Below, one piece after another: positions 44,483-54,323 of a stretch of 64,000 bases of DNA. How positions within the stretch are numbered: position 1 is the first letter of the stretch; each line of letters starts with the position of its first letter. A program made the translations under genes and the position numbers. The notes beneath the pieces were generated by a model, which did no database searches, was not told the DNA's origin, and saw only the letters and a list, made by a program, of their open reading frames with translations. This DNA is from Vreelandella nigrificans (GTDB taxonomy: Bacteria > Pseudomonadota > Gammaproteobacteria > Pseudomonadales > Halomonadaceae), in the NCBI RefSeq assembly GCF_002374315.1, contig NZ_NWUX01000021.1, positions 1 to 64,000 of the forward strand. Direction: 5' to 3'.

Positions 44483-44521
44483 TAACTATGTCGACTAACT
44501 ATGCCAACTAGCTATGCCAAC
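44483..44521 (+). repeat. Three 13-bp tandem repeats
   Basis: TAACTATGTCGAC, TAACTATGCCAAC and TAGCTATGCCAAC follow each other directly, about 110 bases before the TctC start, in the untranslated leader. Confidence 0.85.
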
Positions 44522-44627
44522 TCAAGATGAGTGCCAAAAGCTCGCCGAGCTAATTGAAAACATCAAATAAAAAAATACCGCGATCAAACGGTTGACGCAC
44601 TAACGCCACAACCATAGAGGTGAAACA

Positions 44628-45575
44628 ATGAAAAAGATAATGACGACACTCTCTGTTGCTACTGCTGCTCTGACGCTCTCTACTTTAGCAGTGGCTGATT
44701 ATCCCACTAAAAATATTGAATTTATCGTGCCGTGGAATGCAGGTGGCGGTGCCGATAATGTGGTGAGAGCATTACAAAATCCTGTTGAGAAGGCGCTTGG
44801 GACTAATCTTGTCGTTCGTAACATCTCAGGCGGCGGTGGTGCTGTAGGATTCTCTACTGCGGTGGGTGCAAAGACAGATGGTTACGTCGTCACTATTCCT
44901 ACCAATGCCACTTTTACACTTGAGGGACTGGGGAACGTTGGCTTTACCTATACCGACTTTGAGTATATTGCCCGAGTGTTAGTTGAGCCCTACGTGTTAG
45001 CCGCTAGCAGCCAGAAAGGCTGGGAGTCGCTGGAGGAAATGCTCAATGACCTGCAAGAGAATGATCGCCCCTTAATGGTAGGTGCATCTGGCGTTGGCTC
45101 TTCAACACACATCATGGCCGTTGCACTGGCCGAAGAGCTGGGTGTCCGTTTTGAAGTGGTTCCCTACGACAGCGGTGCTAACGCGGTAACGGCAGCGATG
45201 GGTGGCCATATTGATGCGGTAGTTCTGAACCCTTCAGAAGTGGTTTCTGGCATTGATTCTGGACGCCTCACCGCTATTGTCACTACCGGTGATGAGCGTA
45301 GTGGCGCGCTTCCTGATGCGCCTACCATGTTGGAACAAGGCTATGACTTCTCCGTTAGTCAGTGGCGTGGTGTGGCTGCTCCTAAGGGCATTAGTCAAGA
45401 AGTTGAAGACCGCTGGGTGGAAGCTATTCAAGCCGCCGTTGAAGACCCTGAGTTCCAACGTGCAGCAGAGATGATGGGTTCCGACATCATGCCACTTTAT
45501 GGCGACGAGCTTGATGAATTTGTGGAAAACACGGCTCGATTAATGATTGAAGAAGCTGCAAAACTGGCTCAGTGA
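44628..45575 (+). CDS. tctC: Tripartite tricarboxylate transporter solute-binding protein (TctC/Bug family)
   Basis: Periplasmic binding protein of 315 residues with a Sec signal peptide (cleavage after LAVA, residue 23). The mature start YPTKNIEFIVPWNAGGGAD, the GASGVGSSTHI block and LPDAPTMLEQGYD are typical of the Bug/TctC family. These proteins bind carboxylates; the neighbouring glucarate dehydratase suggests a hexarate or uronate ligand, which is inference. GAGG precedes the ATG. First gene of the operon tctC-tctB-tctA-gudD. Confidence 0.93.
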   Translation: MKKIMTTLSVATAALTLSTLAVADYPTKNIEFIVPWNAGGGADNVVRALQNPVEKALGTNLVVRNISGGGGAVGFSTAVGAKTDGYVVTIPTNATFTLEGLGNVGFTYTDFEYIARVLVEPYVLAASSQKGWESLEEMLNDLQENDRPLMVGASGVGSSTHIMAVALAEELGVRFEVVPYDSGANAVTAAMGGHIDAVVLNPSEVVSGIDSGRLTAIVTTGDERSGALPDAPTMLEQGYDFSVSQWRGVAAPKGISQEVEDRWVEAIQAAVEDPEFQRAAEMMGSDIMPLYGDELDEFVENTARLMIEEAAKLAQ

Positions 45576-45582
45576 GGAAGTT

Positions 45583-46092
45583 ATGCAACGGCCTATTCCA
45601 GAAGCAACGTTTCATATTGTGCTTATAGGTCTTGTGGGTTACTTCCTAATGGAGAGTTTTTCTATTCGAGGAAGTGCAGCTGGCGGCAACCTGTCGCCGG
45701 CCTTTTTCCCCAAGGCGATCTGTGCACTTTTAATCATTTTACTTTTGCTATCGCTTGTCAGGGTCGTCATTGAAGGAATATCCAACAAGGAGCTTGAGCA
45801 GCCACGCGAAGTCAGTTTCGGCATATCCGTCATTGCCTGGTTGGTCGTACTTGCGCTCTTGATACTTTATGCCTTTTTACTAGAGCCACTTGGCTACATA
45901 TTAACAACAGCATTGTTGATTTTCTGCATGGTTTCAACGTTGGTGTTACTTAATAAACAAGATCAAAAAGCGTCTTTAAAAGGTGCAATAGGGCTTGCTG
46001 GTTTTTCAATATTGACCTCATTAGCCATCTTCATACTTTTTAGTAAAGGCTTCAGCATTATTTTGCCCACCCTGGGAATAGCCGGAGTTTAA
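45583..46092 (+). CDS. tctB: Tripartite tricarboxylate transporter small membrane subunit (TctB)
   Basis: Inner-membrane protein of 169 residues with four predicted helices. ATG 45583, with GAGGAAG just ahead and 7 bases after the tctC stop, is preferred to the frame opening inside tctC at 45547. The GGNLSPAFFPKAI loop and YILTTALLIFCM helix are typical of TctB. It forms the membrane part with TctA. Confidence 0.9.
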   Translation: MQRPIPEATFHIVLIGLVGYFLMESFSIRGSAAGGNLSPAFFPKAICALLIILLLLSLVRVVIEGISNKELEQPREVSFGISVIAWLVVLALLILYAFLLEPLGYILTTALLIFCMVSTLVLLNKQDQKASLKGAIGLAGFSILTSLAIFILFSKGFSIILPTLGIAGV

Positions 46093-46094
46093 TC

Positions 46095-47582
46095 ATGAAT
46101 GATTATATCGATGCACTAGGGCTTGTTTTCCAGGGATACGTACTGTTAGCGATAGCCGGCGGAACGCTGCTTGGGCTTATTATGGGGGCGCTGCCAGGCT
46201 TGACCGCTGCCATGGCAATAGCGCTACTGCTTCCATTAACCTTTGGAATGCCGCCTGTCATGGGTGTTGGCATGCTGCTTGGCACGTTGTGTGGGGCTAT
46301 TGCCGGTGGTTCCGTATCAGCCACTTTATTGAATATTCCAGGCACTCCCTCTTCGGTAGCGACCACGCTTGATGCTTTTCCTATGGCCCGTAGTGGTCAG
46401 GCGGGGCGAGCCCTGGGAATTGCCATTGTCGCCTCTTTTCTAGGCGGAATTTTTAGTGCGGTAGTGTTAAGTGTACTGGCACCTCCCATTGCCGAGTTTG
46501 CTCTGCGTTTCGGAGCACCTGAATACTTTGCACTTAGTGTTTTTGGCCTGGTTATCATTGCATCTGTTTCCAAAAACTTAGCCAAGGGGCTTGCGGCTGG
46601 GCTGATAGGTTTGCTGTTAGCAACGGTTGGGTCTGACCCGATGTTAGGAAGCCCTCGGTTTACCTATGGCAACATGTCGCTTTTAACCGGCATTAATCTC
46701 TTACCTGCGCTTATTGGTTTGTTTGCCGTGTCACAAGTGTTGGCCGATGTCGTTGACTATTTCAAAACTGAGAAAGCTGATGCATCAAACACGCCTATCG
46801 ATAAAGCGTCGCCTCGTTGGATCGAGGTGCTCAAACATTGGAAGGTCGTCCTCTCTAGTTCCGTGATTGGTACGATCGTGGGTGCCATCCCAGGTGCTGG
46901 CGGCAGTATTGCCTCTTTCTTGTCCTACGATCAGGCCAAAAAGATGTCAAAAACACCTGAAAAATTTGGTAAAGGGCATTCTGAAGGCATTATCGCTTCC
47001 GAGTCTTCTAATAACTCATTAGTTGGTGGATCGCTGATACCCATGCTGACGCTTGGGGTTCCCGGTGAAGCGGCAACTGCTGTTCTAATGGGCGGTTTAA
47101 TGATTCAGGGCATACGTCCGGGACCAACACTTTTTACTGAGCAAGGCGCCATTATTTACGGCATCTTTATTGCTTTCTTTGTGGCGAATATCTTCATGAT
47201 GCTCTTCCAGTGGTTTGGCATCAGGCTGTTTATAAAGATACTGCAGATACCAAGGAAGCTACTGATGGCGATGATTTTGGTCTTCTGTGTCATCGGTGTT
47301 TACGCCGTCGACTCCAACATTTTTAACGTTTATCTGATGCTGGCCTTCGGTGTTCTTGGATTTTTCTTGAATAAGTATGGCTTTGGCACTGCCCCCGTTA
47401 TTCTGGGCTTAATTCTTGGACCCATTGCAGAGTCAAACTTACGCCGAGCTTTGATGGTTTCAGGCGGGGACTGGACCGTCTTTGTTACTCGTCCTATCAG
47501 TTTATCGTTCCTGGTGGTCGCCCTGCTATTTCTAGCGTTTAGCCTTTGGCAAAACGCTAAACATAAAACGTCATTTGCTTAG
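46095..47582 (+). CDS. tctA: Tripartite tricarboxylate transporter large membrane subunit (TctA)
   Basis: Inner-membrane carrier of 495 residues with about 11-12 helices. Family hallmarks are [42 protein letters not shown], and the repeat [20 protein letters not shown] with [17 protein letters not shown]. It starts 2 bases after tctB. Couples uptake to the ion gradient; ligand as proposed for TctC. Confidence 0.95.
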   Translation: MNDYIDALGLVFQGYVLLAIAGGTLLGLIMGALPGLTAAMAIALLLPLTFGMPPVMGVGMLLGTLCGAIAGGSVSATLLNIPGTPSSVATTLDAFPMARSGQAGRALGIAIVASFLGGIFSAVVLSVLAPPIAEFALRFGAPEYFALSVFGLVIIASVSKNLAKGLAAGLIGLLLATVGSDPMLGSPRFTYGNMSLLTGINLLPALIGLFAVSQVLADVVDYFKTEKADASNTPIDKASPRWIEVLKHWKVVLSSSVIGTIVGAIPGAGGSIASFLSYDQAKKMSKTPEKFGKGHSEGIIASESSNNSLVGGSLIPMLTLGVPGEAATAVLMGGLMIQGIRPGPTLFTEQGAIIYGIFIAFFVANIFMMLFQWFGIRLFIKILQIPRKLLMAMILVFCVIGVYAVDSNIFNVYLMLAFGVLGFFLNKYGFGTAPVILGLILGPIAESNLRRALMVSGGDWTVFVTRPISLSFLVVALLFLAFSLWQNAKHKTSFA

Positions 47583-47593
47583 GATTAATCATT

Positions 47594-48919
47594 ATGTTTC
47601 CTAAAATTAAATCAATGAAAGTGGTTCCTGTCGCTGGCTACGATGGCTTCTTGTTAAACCTCAGCGGTGGCCATGCGCCCTGGTTTATTCGCTGTGTGGT
47701 CATTCTTGAAGATGACGCTGGTAACCAGGGTGTTGGTGAGATTCCTTCCAGTGGCGGAATTCTTAAAGGGCTGGAGCAGTGCCGTGGGATGGTAGAAGGC
47801 TCGCAGATCAATAATATCAAGCACACGCTTAATAAGGTGCGCCTGCGGCTAGCGCAAAATGGACGTGAAGAGCGTGGCCGCCAGACATTTGACTTACGCG
47901 TAGCGGTGCATGTGATCACGGGCATTGAATCGGCTTTGTTAGACCTTTATGGGCAGGCACTACAAATGCCCGTGGCCGACCTGCTTGGTCAGTATGGCCG
48001 TCAGCGTGATGAAGTCGAGGCATTGGGCTATCTGTTTTTATTAGGTGATCCAGGCAAGACAGATCTGCCGTATCCTAACGCGCTTAATCCTCAAGATACC
48101 TGGGATGAAATACGCTACCAAGAGGCACTGACACCTGAAGCGGTGGCTAATTTGGCCAAAGCCGCCTATGAGCGTTACGGGTTTAAAGACTTTAAATTAA
48201 AAGGGGGTGTGCTGCGCGGTGAAGAGGAGGCAGATTGCATTCGCGCGCTCCATGAAGCATTTCCAGAGGCTCGATTAACGCTTGATCCTAATGGTGCCTG
48301 GAAACTTGATGAAGCAGTGGGGGTGTTGGAGCCCATCAAACACCTGTTGAGCTATGCCGAAGATCCCTGTGGCCAGGAAGAGGGCTACTCTGGGCGTGAG
48401 ACCATGGCTGAGTTTAAGAAGCGCACTGGCCTGCCCACGGCGACCAATATGATTGCAACAGATTTTAAGCAGCTACAGTATGCCGTTCAGCTTAACTCCG
48501 TTGATATACCTCTAGCCGATTGTCATTTTTGGACCATGCAAGGCGCTGTAAAAGTAGGTGAACTTTGTAACGAGTGGGGCATGACCTGGGGTTCTCACAG
48601 TAATAACCATTTCGATATTTCTTTGGCGATGATGACTCACGTTGCCGCTGCTTGCCCTGGAGAGATTACCGCAATTGACACGCACTGGATTTGGCAAGAT
48701 GGTCAACGTATCACCAAAAATCCCTTACTCATTCGCGATGGTAAGCTAAAGGTTCCAACCACCCCTGGGCTGGGGATTGAGCTTGATGAAGATAAACTGA
48801 TGGAGGCACATCAGCTTTATAAGACGCTCGACACCACCCAAAGAAATGATGCTATGGCGATGCAGTTTCTTATTCCTGGATGGCAATTTGATCCCAAACG
48901 ACCTGCTTTGGTCCGTTGA
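47594..48919 (+). CDS. gudD: D-glucarate dehydratase
   Basis: Enolase-superfamily enzyme converting D-glucarate (and L-idarate) to 5-dehydro-4-deoxy-D-glucarate. At 441 residues it matches E. coli GudD (446). The KxK base is in FKLKGGV, the metal ligands in LDPNGAW and EDPCG, and the catalytic His in [24 protein letters not shown] and [10 protein letters not shown] are also family-specific. Last gene of the tct operon, 11 bases after tctA. Its product is the substrate of KdgD encoded at 49118. Confidence 0.95.
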   Translation: MFPKIKSMKVVPVAGYDGFLLNLSGGHAPWFIRCVVILEDDAGNQGVGEIPSSGGILKGLEQCRGMVEGSQINNIKHTLNKVRLRLAQNGREERGRQTFDLRVAVHVITGIESALLDLYGQALQMPVADLLGQYGRQRDEVEALGYLFLLGDPGKTDLPYPNALNPQDTWDEIRYQEALTPEAVANLAKAAYERYGFKDFKLKGGVLRGEEEADCIRALHEAFPEARLTLDPNGAWKLDEAVGVLEPIKHLLSYAEDPCGQEEGYSGRETMAEFKKRTGLPTATNMIATDFKQLQYAVQLNSVDIPLADCHFWTMQGAVKVGELCNEWGMTWGSHSNNHFDISLAMMTHVAAACPGEITAIDTHWIWQDGQRITKNPLLIRDGKLKVPTTPGLGIELDEDKLMEAHQLYKTLDTTQRNDAMAMQFLIPGWQFDPKRPALVR

Positions 48920-48960
48920 TCCTTAAACAGTCATCTTTTTGCAAGCCTGTAGGTTACTGC

Positions 48961-49042
48961 TACTTTGGTTTAAAACGCGATAGTTCTGCTTGCGTCGCGG
49001 CAAGCCTATACATATCTTCATAAACATATGATGTATTACATA
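48961..49042 (+). promoter_or_regulatory. Promoter region of kdgD-TRAP operon, paralogous to 44343-44424
   Basis: This 82-base stretch aligns without gaps to 44343-44424, about two thirds of bases identical by eye, with exact matches at the start (TACTTTGGTTTA), the middle (GCTTGCG, ATCTTCAT) and the end (ATATGATGTATTACATA, less the first base). The operator-like site 2 is 49021-49042, 75 bases before the kdgD start. Confidence 0.65.
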
Positions 49043-49117
49043 GCTTGTTTTCCATTCGGTCATCACTCGCTCCAGTTCATCGAATAGAAGACGCAATGAT
49101 AAAAAAGAGGGCATAAC

Positions 49118-50035
49118 GTGACATTTTCAAGAGAAGCAGTAACCAATGCCATTGGCGATGGTTTGCTATCGTTCCCGATCACGGATTTCGATAGCCAAGG
49201 CCGCTTTGATGAAGCGAGCTATCGTAAGCGGCTGGAGTGGTTTATCAGCCATGAAATCTCAGCGGTCTTCGTCGCGGGCGGTACTGGGGAGTTTTTCAGC
49301 CTGTCGCTGGATGAGTATCGCGAGATTGTGCGCATAGCGGTTGAGGTGATTGATGGGCGTTTGCCGGTGATCGCCAGCGCTGGCCTAAGCGTTGAGACAG
49401 GTAAGGCTTTTGCAAAAGCAGCTGAAGAGGCGGGGGCTGATGGCATTCTGCTGATGCCGCCTTATTTAACCGAGTGCCCGCAAGGCGGTTTGGTCGAGTA
49501 CGCTCGCCAAATTTGCGATGCCACCTCAATCAATGTGATTTATTACAACCGCGGCAATGGCATTTTGAATGCCCACTCTGTTCAGCAACTGGCCGGTCTT
49601 TGCCCTAATTTGGTGGGGTTAAAAGATGGTAAAGGTGATATTCAAGCGCTTAACAAAATTATCAAAACCGTTGGTGATCGCTTGGTTTATATCGGTGGTG
49701 TACCTACGGCTGAAATTTTTGCTGAGGCTTACGTCTCTATTGGTGTGAATACTTATTCATCGGCTGTTTTTAACTTCGTACCTGAAATGGCCGTCACCTT
49801 TTACAAGGAGTTGCGTAAAGGTAATAAAGAGCTCGTGAAACAGATTACTAACGACTTCTTTATTCCTTTCGTGGATCTCAGGGATCGAAAAGCAGGCTAT
49901 GCCGTTAGCCTGATCAAAGCGGGCGCGGAGATTGTTGGCCGTCCTGCCGGTCACGTCCGTGCTCCACTGGAAATGCCAAGTGAAAAGGAGAGCCTGCAGT
50001 TGGCAGCGTTGATCGACGTGGCAAAAAAATACTGA
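49118..50035 (+). CDS. kdgD: 5-dehydro-4-deoxyglucarate dehydratase
   Basis: DHDPS-superfamily lyase that decarboxylates and dehydrates 5-dehydro-4-deoxy-D-glucarate to 2,5-dioxopentanoate. GTG 49118 with GAGGG six bases ahead gives 305 residues, the usual length. Seen: LLSFPITDFDSQGRFD, AGGTGEFFSLS, VIYYNRGNG with the Tyr of the family, and the Schiff-base Lys in GLKDGKGDIQ. It joins the GudD and Gci branches of the pathway. First gene of an operon with a TRAP transporter and gci; the next enzyme, 2,5-dioxopentanoate dehydrogenase, is not in the window. Confidence 0.95.
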   Translation: MTFSREAVTNAIGDGLLSFPITDFDSQGRFDEASYRKRLEWFISHEISAVFVAGGTGEFFSLSLDEYREIVRIAVEVIDGRLPVIASAGLSVETGKAFAKAAEEAGADGILLMPPYLTECPQGGLVEYARQICDATSINVIYYNRGNGILNAHSVQQLAGLCPNLVGLKDGKGDIQALNKIIKTVGDRLVYIGGVPTAEIFAEAYVSIGVNTYSSAVFNFVPEMAVTFYKELRKGNKELVKQITNDFFIPFVDLRDRKAGYAVSLIKAGAEIVGRPAGHVRAPLEMPSEKESLQLAALIDVAKKY

Positions 50036-50097
50036 CTAATAACATACCCATTAACATCTGCTAGTAAACGATCACTAATAATAAGAGAGCGTTAAAC

Positions 50098-51108
50098 ATG
50101 CATGCTAATAATAGCGTTATGAAAACTAGCCACATTAAGAAATTCTTACCTATCGCCAGTGTGGCGGCCATGATGGCCTTTGCGCTTCCGGCTCAGGCGG
50201 ATAACTGGCGAGGATGGAACATCCACCCAAATGGCTATCCCAATACAGTGGCGCTGGAAGAGTTCGCTGAGGCCGTGGCAGAGCAAACGGAAGGCCGTGT
50301 TAAGCCCCGCGTTTATAACAATGCTGTACTTGGCGACCAATCGGACGCCATTGAGCAGACCCGCAACGGGGCCTTGGACTTTGCCAATTTCAATATGGGT
50401 CCGATGGGCCCCATCGTTCCTGAAACCAATGTGTTCTCGCTGCCTTTTTTGTTCAATGACGTTGAACATATGCACGCGGTGATGGACGGAGAAATTGGCG
50501 AACGCTTTGCTGATGCATTAGAAGAAAAAGGGCTTGTCGTTCTATCGTGGTTTGATTCGGGGGCGAGAAGTATTTACAACACTAAGCAGCCTATTAATAC
50601 CCCTGAAGATGTTCGTGGCTTAAAGATCCGTGTTATGAACAACGATCTTTATGTTCACATGATTGAGGCGCTAGGTGGAAACGCTACGCCAATGTCCTAC
50701 GGGGAGGTCTATCAAAGTTTAACTACCGGTGTTTTAGACGGTGCAGAAAATAACTACCCGTCTTTTGAATCAAGTAATCACTATGAAGCATCAGGATATT
50801 ACTCCTTAACCGAACATTTGATTATTCCTGAGTGTTTGTGTGTTGCAAAAGCCAGCTGGGAAAAACTCTCGGAAGAAGATCAAGAGATCATTCGAGATGT
50901 AGCGCAGCAGGCGTCTGTGCGTCAGCGTGAGCTATGGGTGAATAGTTCTGAAGAGAGCCGGCAGATAGTGTTAGATCATGGTGTTGAAATCAATGAAGTG
51001 GAAGATAAAGCTGCCTTCCAGGCGCTTATGGAACCCATGTATGAAAGCTTCATTGCCAGTAACCCGGGCACAGGCGAGCTGATTGAGGAAATTCGCGCCG
51101 CCGAGTGA
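50098..51108 (+). CDS. dctP: TRAP transporter solute-binding protein (DctP family)
   Basis: Periplasmic binding protein of 336 residues with a signal peptide ending LPAQA (residue 34). Family blocks include VYNNAVLGDQSDAIEQTRNGALDF, LPFLFNDVEHM, the carboxylate-binding region FDSGARSIYNTKQPINTPEDVRGLKIRV, and SYGEVYQSLTTGVLDGAENN. DctP proteins use a conserved Arg to bind organic acids. Clustering with kdgD and gci suggests a uronate ligand. An internal ATG at 50119 is an alternative start. Confidence 0.94.
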   Translation: MHANNSVMKTSHIKKFLPIASVAAMMAFALPAQADNWRGWNIHPNGYPNTVALEEFAEAVAEQTEGRVKPRVYNNAVLGDQSDAIEQTRNGALDFANFNMGPMGPIVPETNVFSLPFLFNDVEHMHAVMDGEIGERFADALEEKGLVVLSWFDSGARSIYNTKQPINTPEDVRGLKIRVMNNDLYVHMIEALGGNATPMSYGEVYQSLTTGVLDGAENNYPSFESSNHYEASGYYSLTEHLIIPECLCVAKASWEKLSEEDQEIIRDVAQQASVRQRELWVNSSEESRQIVLDHGVEINEVEDKAAFQALMEPMYESFIASNPGTGELIEEIRAAE

Positions 51109-51194
51109 TTTTACACTTAAATGCTTCCGGTGGTTGCTAATACATCGCTTTGTCGCTGCTTAGCCACTACCGGAAGTTGAAAAGGAAAGGTTCC

Positions 51195-51731
51195 GTGAGT
51201 ATCGAACTTGAATCATCACTCGGTAAAGAAGACACGATAAATAGCAGCCCACTAAATCGAATCTTAGATGGCATTGCTAGCTTATGTATTTTGGTTGCAG
51301 GTGTCTTGCTAGTCATACTTATCGCCATATTTGGATGGCTGGTTTTTGGTCGCTATGTGCTGAATAACACGCCGACCTGGGTTGAACAGGCCTCACTGGT
51401 GATGGTGGTTTATATCACCTGTTTAGGTGCCGCGGCTGGGGTAAGGCATCATAGCCACCTCAATATTGATTTTATTCGTGAAAGCTTGACTGCTCCTTTA
51501 CGTAGCTTAATGCACCATCTTGCTGATCTTTTTATCTTCTTTTTTGGCGGATTTATGGCCTTTCAGGGTTGGACATTGGTGATGACAAACCTGAATAGAG
51601 CGATTCCCATGATAGGGCTCTCAGAGAGCTGGCGTGCGGCCCCTCTAGTGGTATGCGGTGTGTTAATCATGCTTTTTTCAGCCGCTGATATAGCGCAGCG
51701 CTTACTAACTCGAAAAGTTAAGAGGGTATGA
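51195..51731 (+). CDS. dctQ: TRAP transporter small membrane subunit (DctQ family)
   Basis: Inner-membrane protein of 178 residues with four helices. I chose GTG 51195, preceded by AGGAAAGG, because the longer open frame from 51150 only adds a basic stretch read from the leader. The family segments GRYVLNNTPTWVEQASLVMVVYITCLGAA and RHHSHLNIDF are present. It starts 86 bases after dctP, more than usual, and ends 3 bases before dctM. Confidence 0.9.
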   Translation: MSIELESSLGKEDTINSSPLNRILDGIASLCILVAGVLLVILIAIFGWLVFGRYVLNNTPTWVEQASLVMVVYITCLGAAAGVRHHSHLNIDFIRESLTAPLRSLMHHLADLFIFFFGGFMAFQGWTLVMTNLNRAIPMIGLSESWRAAPLVVCGVLIMLFSAADIAQRLLTRKVKRV

Positions 51732-51734
51732 TCG

Positions 51735-53015
51735 ATGGGGCTTATTATTCTTTTCGGGATATTTTTTCTAGGTCTTTTAGTCGGCGCGCCAGTGGCCTTT
51801 GCCGTTGGTTTGGCTGCCGTTGTCACCTTCCTTTATGAAGGCTTGCCCCTTTTTGTGGCCTTCCAACGTATCCTCTCCGGTATCTCCGTTTTTTCCTTAC
51901 TCGCGATTCCCTTCTTTATTTTTGCAGGGGAGTTGATGATGCACGGCGGTATTTCCACTCGTCTTGTGCGCTTAGCATCGGCCATGGTGGGCAAGGTGCG
52001 CGGCGGGTTAGGGATGGTAAATATCAGCTCTTCCATGCTGTTCGGTGGCATCTCTGGTTCGGCCGTTGCGGATACCTCTGCGTTAGGCTCTATTCTGATC
52101 CCCGTGATGAAAGAGAAGGGCTACGACGCCGACTATGCCGTCAATGTCACGGTGACATCGTCCGTTGCCGGGGTGGTGATTCCCCCTAGCCATAATATGA
52201 TTCTTTATGCGGTAGCGGCAGGCGGCGGTATCTCGGTTACTCAGCTGTTTATTGCTGGCATTGTGCCGGGTATTTTGATGTGTTTAAGCCTTGCTGTTGC
52301 CGCCTATGTGGTGGCTGTAAAGCGTGGCTATAAGGGCGAAGCATTTCCTGGTTGGGCTGCGCTGATGATCAGCTTTGTGGCTTCTCTGCCTGGGCTGATG
52401 ACCGCTGTGATTATTGTCGGCGGAGTGCTGTCGGGCATTCTTACCGTCACAGAGTCCGGCGCTTTTGGCGCTATCTACGCCATTATCGTTACAGGGCTGG
52501 TCTACCGCGAATTGACCTGGGCCTCTTTCAAAGCAGCCGTTGTTCAGTCAGTAAAAACCACCTCGCTGGTAATGATTTTGGTGGGCTGTGCCTCGGCGTT
52601 TTCCTACCTATTGGCCCTCTACAATGTACCGGAAATGTTGACCACAGGGCTGATGGCTATTTCCGATAAGCCGGTGGTTATCTTCCTTATGCTCAATATT
52701 ATCCTATTGATCTTGGGCATGATTATGGACATGGCGGCGCTAATCCTTATCTGCACGCCCATTTTCCTACCCGTTGCTATGCAGTTCGGTATGGACCCCA
52801 TTCAGTTCGGTATTATTTTAATGATGAACCTGGGGCTGGGCTTATGTACGCCACCGGTCGGTGCCTGTCTGTTTGTCGGCTGTGTGATTGGCAAAATCAA
52901 AATCGAAGAAGCCGTACGTACTATTTGGCCGTTTTTCCTGGCGCTGTTTGCCGCTTTGATGCTGGTGACCTATGTCCCTGCGGTCTCTTTAACGCTTCCT
53001 GGTTTTTTCCGCTAA
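51735..53015 (+). CDS. dctM: TRAP transporter large membrane subunit (DctM family)
   Basis: Inner-membrane carrier of 426 residues with about 12 helices, the sodium-coupled translocation subunit. Family features: LFGIFFLGLLVGAPVAFAVG at the start, FAGELMMHGGIS, FGGISGSAVADTSALGSILIP, the motif VIPPSHNMILYA and MNLGLGLCTPPVGACLFVG. Immediately downstream of dctQ. Confidence 0.95.
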   Translation: MGLIILFGIFFLGLLVGAPVAFAVGLAAVVTFLYEGLPLFVAFQRILSGISVFSLLAIPFFIFAGELMMHGGISTRLVRLASAMVGKVRGGLGMVNISSSMLFGGISGSAVADTSALGSILIPVMKEKGYDADYAVNVTVTSSVAGVVIPPSHNMILYAVAAGGGISVTQLFIAGIVPGILMCLSLAVAAYVVAVKRGYKGEAFPGWAALMISFVASLPGLMTAVIIVGGVLSGILTVTESGAFGAIYAIIVTGLVYRELTWASFKAAVVQSVKTTSLVMILVGCASAFSYLLALYNVPEMLTTGLMAISDKPVVIFLMLNIILLILGMIMDMAALILICTPIFLPVAMQFGMDPIQFGIILMMNLGLGLCTPPVGACLFVGCVIGKIKIEEAVRTIWPFFLALFAALMLVTYVPAVSLTLPGFFR

Positions 53016-53069
53016 TACCGAAGGCTACTAAAGCAGCTTTTATAAAGCTGTTAAGAGGATAGATCGAAT

Positions 53070-54206
53070 ATGAAAGTCGTTGCTGTAAACACCCATATAC
53101 TCGATTACCAACTTGAGACAGCGTTTGAGAGTGCTTCTATGCACTTTTCCCACCGCCAACACTGCCTGGTTGAGATCGTCTGCGATGATGGCACTATCGG
53201 TTGGGGAGAGTGCTTGGGACCAGCTAAACCCAATGCCACTATTGTGGAGGTCTACGCGCAATCGCTGATAGGTGAAGATCCGCTGCAAACAGAAAAAATC
53301 TGGTTAACCCTGTATAACCGGCTGCGCGACCAGGGCCAGCGCGGCTTAACCGTTACCGCGTTGAGTGGCGTTGATATCGCCTTATGGGATATCAAAGGGA
53401 AGCACTTTGGGGTACCGATCTCAACGCTGCTGGGCGGCCGCTTTCGTGACAGCGTACGTGCCTATGCTACAGGCTCATTCCGCCGGGCAGGGGTGGATCG
53501 CGTGACCGATATAGCAGCAGAAGTGGCCGGTTATCGCCGTGAGGGCTTTCATGCCGTGAAAGTCAAAATAGGCTTTGATGTGGAGGAAGACCTGGAAGTG
53601 ATAGCCGCCGTGCGCGATGCCATTGGCCCTGATATGCGCCTGATGATTGATGCCAACCACGGCTATGACTACCTGGAAGCGATCGAACTGGGCCAGCGTG
53701 CTGCCCCGTTTGGTATCGACTGGTTTGAAGAGCCAGTCTTGCCAGAACAAATCTCCACCTACGAAGCCGTTAGAGCGGGGCAGTCTATCCCTGTTGCCAG
53801 TGGCGAAAATTGGCACGGCCGTTATGCCATGCATGAGCCGTTAGCAAGACGCGCAGTGGATATCGTGCAGCCGGATATTTGCGGTGTAGGTGGTTTTAGC
53901 GAAATGCGCCGGGTGGCGGATATGGCCGCTATGCATGGTGTGCGCTTGGTGCCCCACGTGTGGGGTACGGCGGTATGTCTGGCAGCCAGCCTGCAGTTTA
54001 TGGCGGCACTGCCACCCAACCCACCACGCCGCAAGCCTATCGAACCTATCATGGAGTTCGACCGCACCGAAAACCCTTTCCGCCAAGCCGTCGTGCAAAC
54101 GCCTCTTGAGCATAAAAATGGGGTAGTGACGATTCCCGATGGCCCAGGACTGGGGATTGAAATTAACCGCAATACGCTCGCTAATTACGCTTTGAAAGAA
54201 GTGTGA
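53070..54206 (+). CDS. gci: D-galactarolactone cycloisomerase (enolase superfamily)
   Basis: Opens D-galactaro-1,4-lactone (and glucaro-lactone) to 5-dehydro-4-deoxy-D-glucarate, the KdgD substrate. The 378-residue protein closely recalls Agrobacterium Gci: FESASMHFSHRQH, VGWGECLGPAKPN-type block (IGWGECLGPAKPN), RDQGQRGLTVTALSG and IEPIMEFDRTENPFRQAV. Catalytic motifs: KVKIG base, metal ligands in IDANHGYD, WFEEPV and GENWHG, and His in VPHVWGT. It belongs to the route that begins with uronate dehydrogenase, whose gene is not here. Other acid-sugar dehydratases of the same fold are the alternative, less likely. It follows dctM by 54 bases with a small hairpin (53033-53050). Confidence 0.88.
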   Translation: MKVVAVNTHILDYQLETAFESASMHFSHRQHCLVEIVCDDGTIGWGECLGPAKPNATIVEVYAQSLIGEDPLQTEKIWLTLYNRLRDQGQRGLTVTALSGVDIALWDIKGKHFGVPISTLLGGRFRDSVRAYATGSFRRAGVDRVTDIAAEVAGYRREGFHAVKVKIGFDVEEDLEVIAAVRDAIGPDMRLMIDANHGYDYLEAIELGQRAAPFGIDWFEEPVLPEQISTYEAVRAGQSIPVASGENWHGRYAMHEPLARRAVDIVQPDICGVGGFSEMRRVADMAAMHGVRLVPHVWGTAVCLAASLQFMAALPPNPPRRKPIEPIMEFDRTENPFRQAVVQTPLEHKNGVVTIPDGPGLGIEINRNTLANYALKEV

Positions 54207-54301
54207 GGGATTGACGCAGCTTTTTGATAGTTCTCAATAGCTATGAATAAAACGCAGAGCAGGAAATAGAAATACGATGACAGTAGTAAGAATGATAAAC
54301 C

Positions 54302-54323
54302 CAAACATATTATGTATTACTAG
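54302..54323 (+). promoter_or_regulatory. Operator-like site 3, Dpp-type operon
   Basis: AAACATATTATGTATTAC (54303-54320) matches site 2 at 49022-49039 in 17 of 18 positions. It is 180 bases before the binding-protein start. Confidence 0.6.

Larger units (their letters stand above)
44255..44627 (+). other. Intergenic leader of the tct-gudD operon
   Basis: No convincing gene. It holds a hairpin (44271-44310), an 82-base segment paralogous to 48961-49042, the operator-like site 44403-44424, and three 13-bp tandem repeats (44483-44521). Confidence 0.7.

Noticed and set aside
44514-44570. 18-codon frame (MPTQDECQKLAELIENIK) in the tctC leader
   Set aside because: Begins within the tandem repeat and lacks a ribosome site; may be chance.
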